A stretch of DNA of 16,571 bases from Shewanellaceae bacterium UBA2521. GTDB taxonomy: Bacteria > Pseudomonadota > Gammaproteobacteria > Enterobacterales > Shewanellaceae. Each line of letters opens with the position of its first letter. The stretch's first letter is position 1. The notes under the pieces are model-generated. The model saw only the letters and a program-made list of their open reading frames with translations, did no database searches and was not told where the DNA came from. Shown piece by piece: positions 15,670 to 16,571 of the stretch. A program made the translations under genes and the position numbers. Location of the stretch: NCBI GenBank assembly GCA_002341165.1, contig DDNL01000002.1, positions 1 to 16,571 of the forward strand, read 5' to 3'.

Positions 15670-15743
15670 AAGCCTTGCGTTACAATGTTACCTTACGAAA
15701 GAGATTATATAAACTCTCTATATATTAGTACTATTTCAATAAA

Positions 15744-16121
15744 ATGGATAATTCAGCACGTCAACGCATCGATACATGGCTCTTTGCAGCACGCTTTTAT
15801 AAAACAAGAAAAATTGCTCAAGAGATGATAAATGGTGGCAAAGTACGCTATAATGGTGCACGTTGCAAGCCAAGTAAATTGATAGAAATCAATAGTTTTA
15901 TTACTCTCACACAAGGAAATGTTGAAAAAACAGTCCTTGTAAAACAGTGTGCAAAAAAGAGAGTTTCAGCTGCTCTTGCGCAAAATCTGTACGAAGAGAC
16001 AATTGAAAGCCTGCAAAAAAGAGTCACCAAAAAAGCACAAGAAGCATTATGCGCAACGCCTAAAACTTCGAAACCTAACAAAAAACAGCGCCGAGAGATT
16101 GTGCGCTTAAAAAAATATTAA
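15744..16121 (+). CDS. hslR: Heat shock protein Hsp15 (HslR), S4-domain RNA-binding protein
   Basis: Ribosome-associated protein that binds free 50S subunits carrying a nascent chain blocked by abortive translation and helps recycle them. It has 125 residues (E. coli 133). The S4 RNA-binding domain occupies about 8-68, with RIDTWLFAARFYKTR (8-22), MINGGKVRYNGARCKPSK (28-45) and ITLTQGN nearly identical in pattern to E. coli Hsp15. YEETIESLQKR follows, and the tail is Lys/Arg-rich, ending KKQRREIVRLKKY. The ribosome binding site before the ATG is poor (ATTTCAATAAA). It is transcribed away from gspC, and hslO follows 34 nt later in the same direction, the usual hslR-hslO pair. No convincing sigma32 promoter was recognised upstream. 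Confidence 0.96.
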   Translation: MDNSARQRIDTWLFAARFYKTRKIAQEMINGGKVRYNGARCKPSKLIEINSFITLTQGNVEKTVLVKQCAKKRVSAALAQNLYEETIESLQKRVTKKAQEALCATPKTSKPNKKQRREIVRLKKY

Positions 16122-16155
16122 ATATTATTGATTTCATGTACATTATGGTTTTTTT

Positions 16156-16571
16156 ATGAGTAATACAACAGATACAATTCATCGCTACCTTTTTAGCGAA
16201 GCCCCTATACGTGGTGAACTGATACAACTGCAAGAGACAGTGAAGCAATCACTGCGCCATCATGATTATCCAGAAAGAATAGACATGTTATTAGGTGAGC
16301 TTCTAGCAGCAACCAACCTACTCAGTGCTACACTTAAATTTGAAGGCCAGATCACATTACAGTTACAAAGTGAAGGTCCTGTCAAACTTGCTGTGGTGAG
16401 CAGCACCCATCAGCATCAAGTTCGAGCCGTAGCACAGTTTGATGAACAAGCAGTGCAACAGCTTACCCACGCCACACCTCTACCACAGCTTTTTAAAGCT
16501 GGACAACTTGTGATCACCATTACTCCTGATGCTGGCCAGAAATATCAAGGCGTTGTAGCACTTGACCAAGC
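16156..16571 (+). CDS. hslO: 33-kDa redox-regulated chaperonin Hsp33 (HslO), 3' end cut off by window edge
   Basis: Cytoplasmic holdase chaperone switched on by oxidation plus unfolding. 138 complete codons are present before the window ends, against about 290 residues in the whole protein. The N-terminal domain matches E. coli Hsp33 closely: HRYLF at 9-13, RGELIQLQET, HHDYP, ELLAATNLLSATLKFEGQIT in pattern, LQLQSEGPVKLAVV, and VITITPDAGQKYQGVVALD at the edge. The four zinc-binding cysteines (CxC and CxxC) lie in the C-terminal part outside the window, so redox competence cannot be judged here. The ATG at 16156 is chosen because the family starts a few residues before HRYLF. Only a weak TATGG stretch precedes it, and hslR lies 34 nt upstream, which suggests co-transcription. 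Confidence 0.95.
   Translation, partial: MSNTTDTIHRYLFSEAPIRGELIQLQETVKQSLRHHDYPERIDMLLGELLAATNLLSATLKFEGQITLQLQSEGPVKLAVVSSTHQHQVRAVAQFDEQAVQQLTHATPLPQLFKAGQLVITITPDAGQKYQGVVALDQ

Noticed and set aside
15674..15700. Possible sigma32 promoter for hslR (CTTGCG ... CCTTACGA)
   Set aside because: The -35 is only partly matched, the spacing is too short (11 nt) and the -10 lacks the CCCCAT core.
15550..15828. 92-residue plus-strand frame overlapping gspC start and hslR
   Set aside because: No family resemblance, low-complexity AT-rich translation, and it overlaps the well-supported hslR in another frame.
16136..16159. Seven-codon frame (MYIMVFL) whose TGA overlaps the hslO ATG
   Set aside because: It could be a coupled leader peptide, but it has no ribosome binding site or attenuator structure and such short frames are common by chance in AT-rich DNA.
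1..16571. CRISPR arrays, tRNA/rRNA genes, insertion sequences, phage genes or toxin-antitoxin pairs
   Set aside because: None seen: the only tandem repeats are inside gspD, there is no transposase- or integrase-like protein, and coding density leaves no gap longer than 164 bp.

Overview
The window is AT-rich (roughly 40% G+C by eye) gammaproteobacterial chromosome. The Mdh, NudE, IspB, GspE, Hsp15 and Hsp33 sequences closely resemble, from memory, the Escherichia coli and Vibrio cholerae proteins. The gene neighbourhood (type II secretion genes flanked by hslR/hslO on one side and nudE/cysQ on the other) is of the Vibrio/Aeromonas/Alteromonas type. Genus cannot be fixed from the sequence alone.

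Layout, left to right. Positions 2-733 (+) hold the 3' three-quarters of ispB (octaprenyl diphosphate synthase), cut by the window edge. It converges on a long minus-strand block, with a hairpin terminator at 736-773 between the two. Read in its own direction (right to left), the minus-strand block starts at a good sigma70-like promoter (15640-15669) and runs gspC, gspD, gspE, gspF, gspG, gspH, gspI, gspJ, gspK, gspL, gspM, gspN, then nudE, cysQ and mdh. Spacing is very tight: three TAATG stop/start overlaps (gspD/E, gspG/H, gspH/I), an 11-bp gspI/gspJ overlap, and gaps of 1-27 nt elsewhere. The exceptions are the 63-nt gap before gspJ ends (gspJ/gspK) and 41 nt before mdh. To the right of gspC, divergently on the plus strand, lie hslR (Hsp15) and the 5' part of hslO (Hsp33), cut by the right edge.

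The core is a complete general secretory (type II) machine. GspD forms the outer-membrane secretin. GspC links it to the inner-membrane platform of GspF, GspL, GspM and GspN. GspE is the cytoplasmic ATPase. GspG is the major pseudopilin, and GspH, I, J and K are the minor pseudopilins. The prepilin peptidase (gspO/pilD), a pilotin (gspS) and gspA/B are absent from the window and must be elsewhere or not used. NudE and CysQ are housekeeping nucleotide hydrolases, Mdh is the TCA-cycle enzyme, and Hsp15/Hsp33 are stress-response factors acting on stalled 50S subunits and on oxidatively unfolded proteins.

No wholly new system is visible. The most unusual element is GspD: at 937 residues it carries a tail of about 250 residues, rich in Pro/Glu/Ala/Ser/Val, after the S-domain region. 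The tail contains a 38-residue tandem repeat whose two full copies are about 95% identical in DNA, so it is probably recently duplicated and may vary in copy number between strains. Smaller oddities are an acidic N-terminal extension of GspE, a Lys/Ser-rich insert in GspD, a Ser/Thr-rich insert in GspK, a GTG start for gspN and a 14-bp palindrome centred on the gspK start codon.
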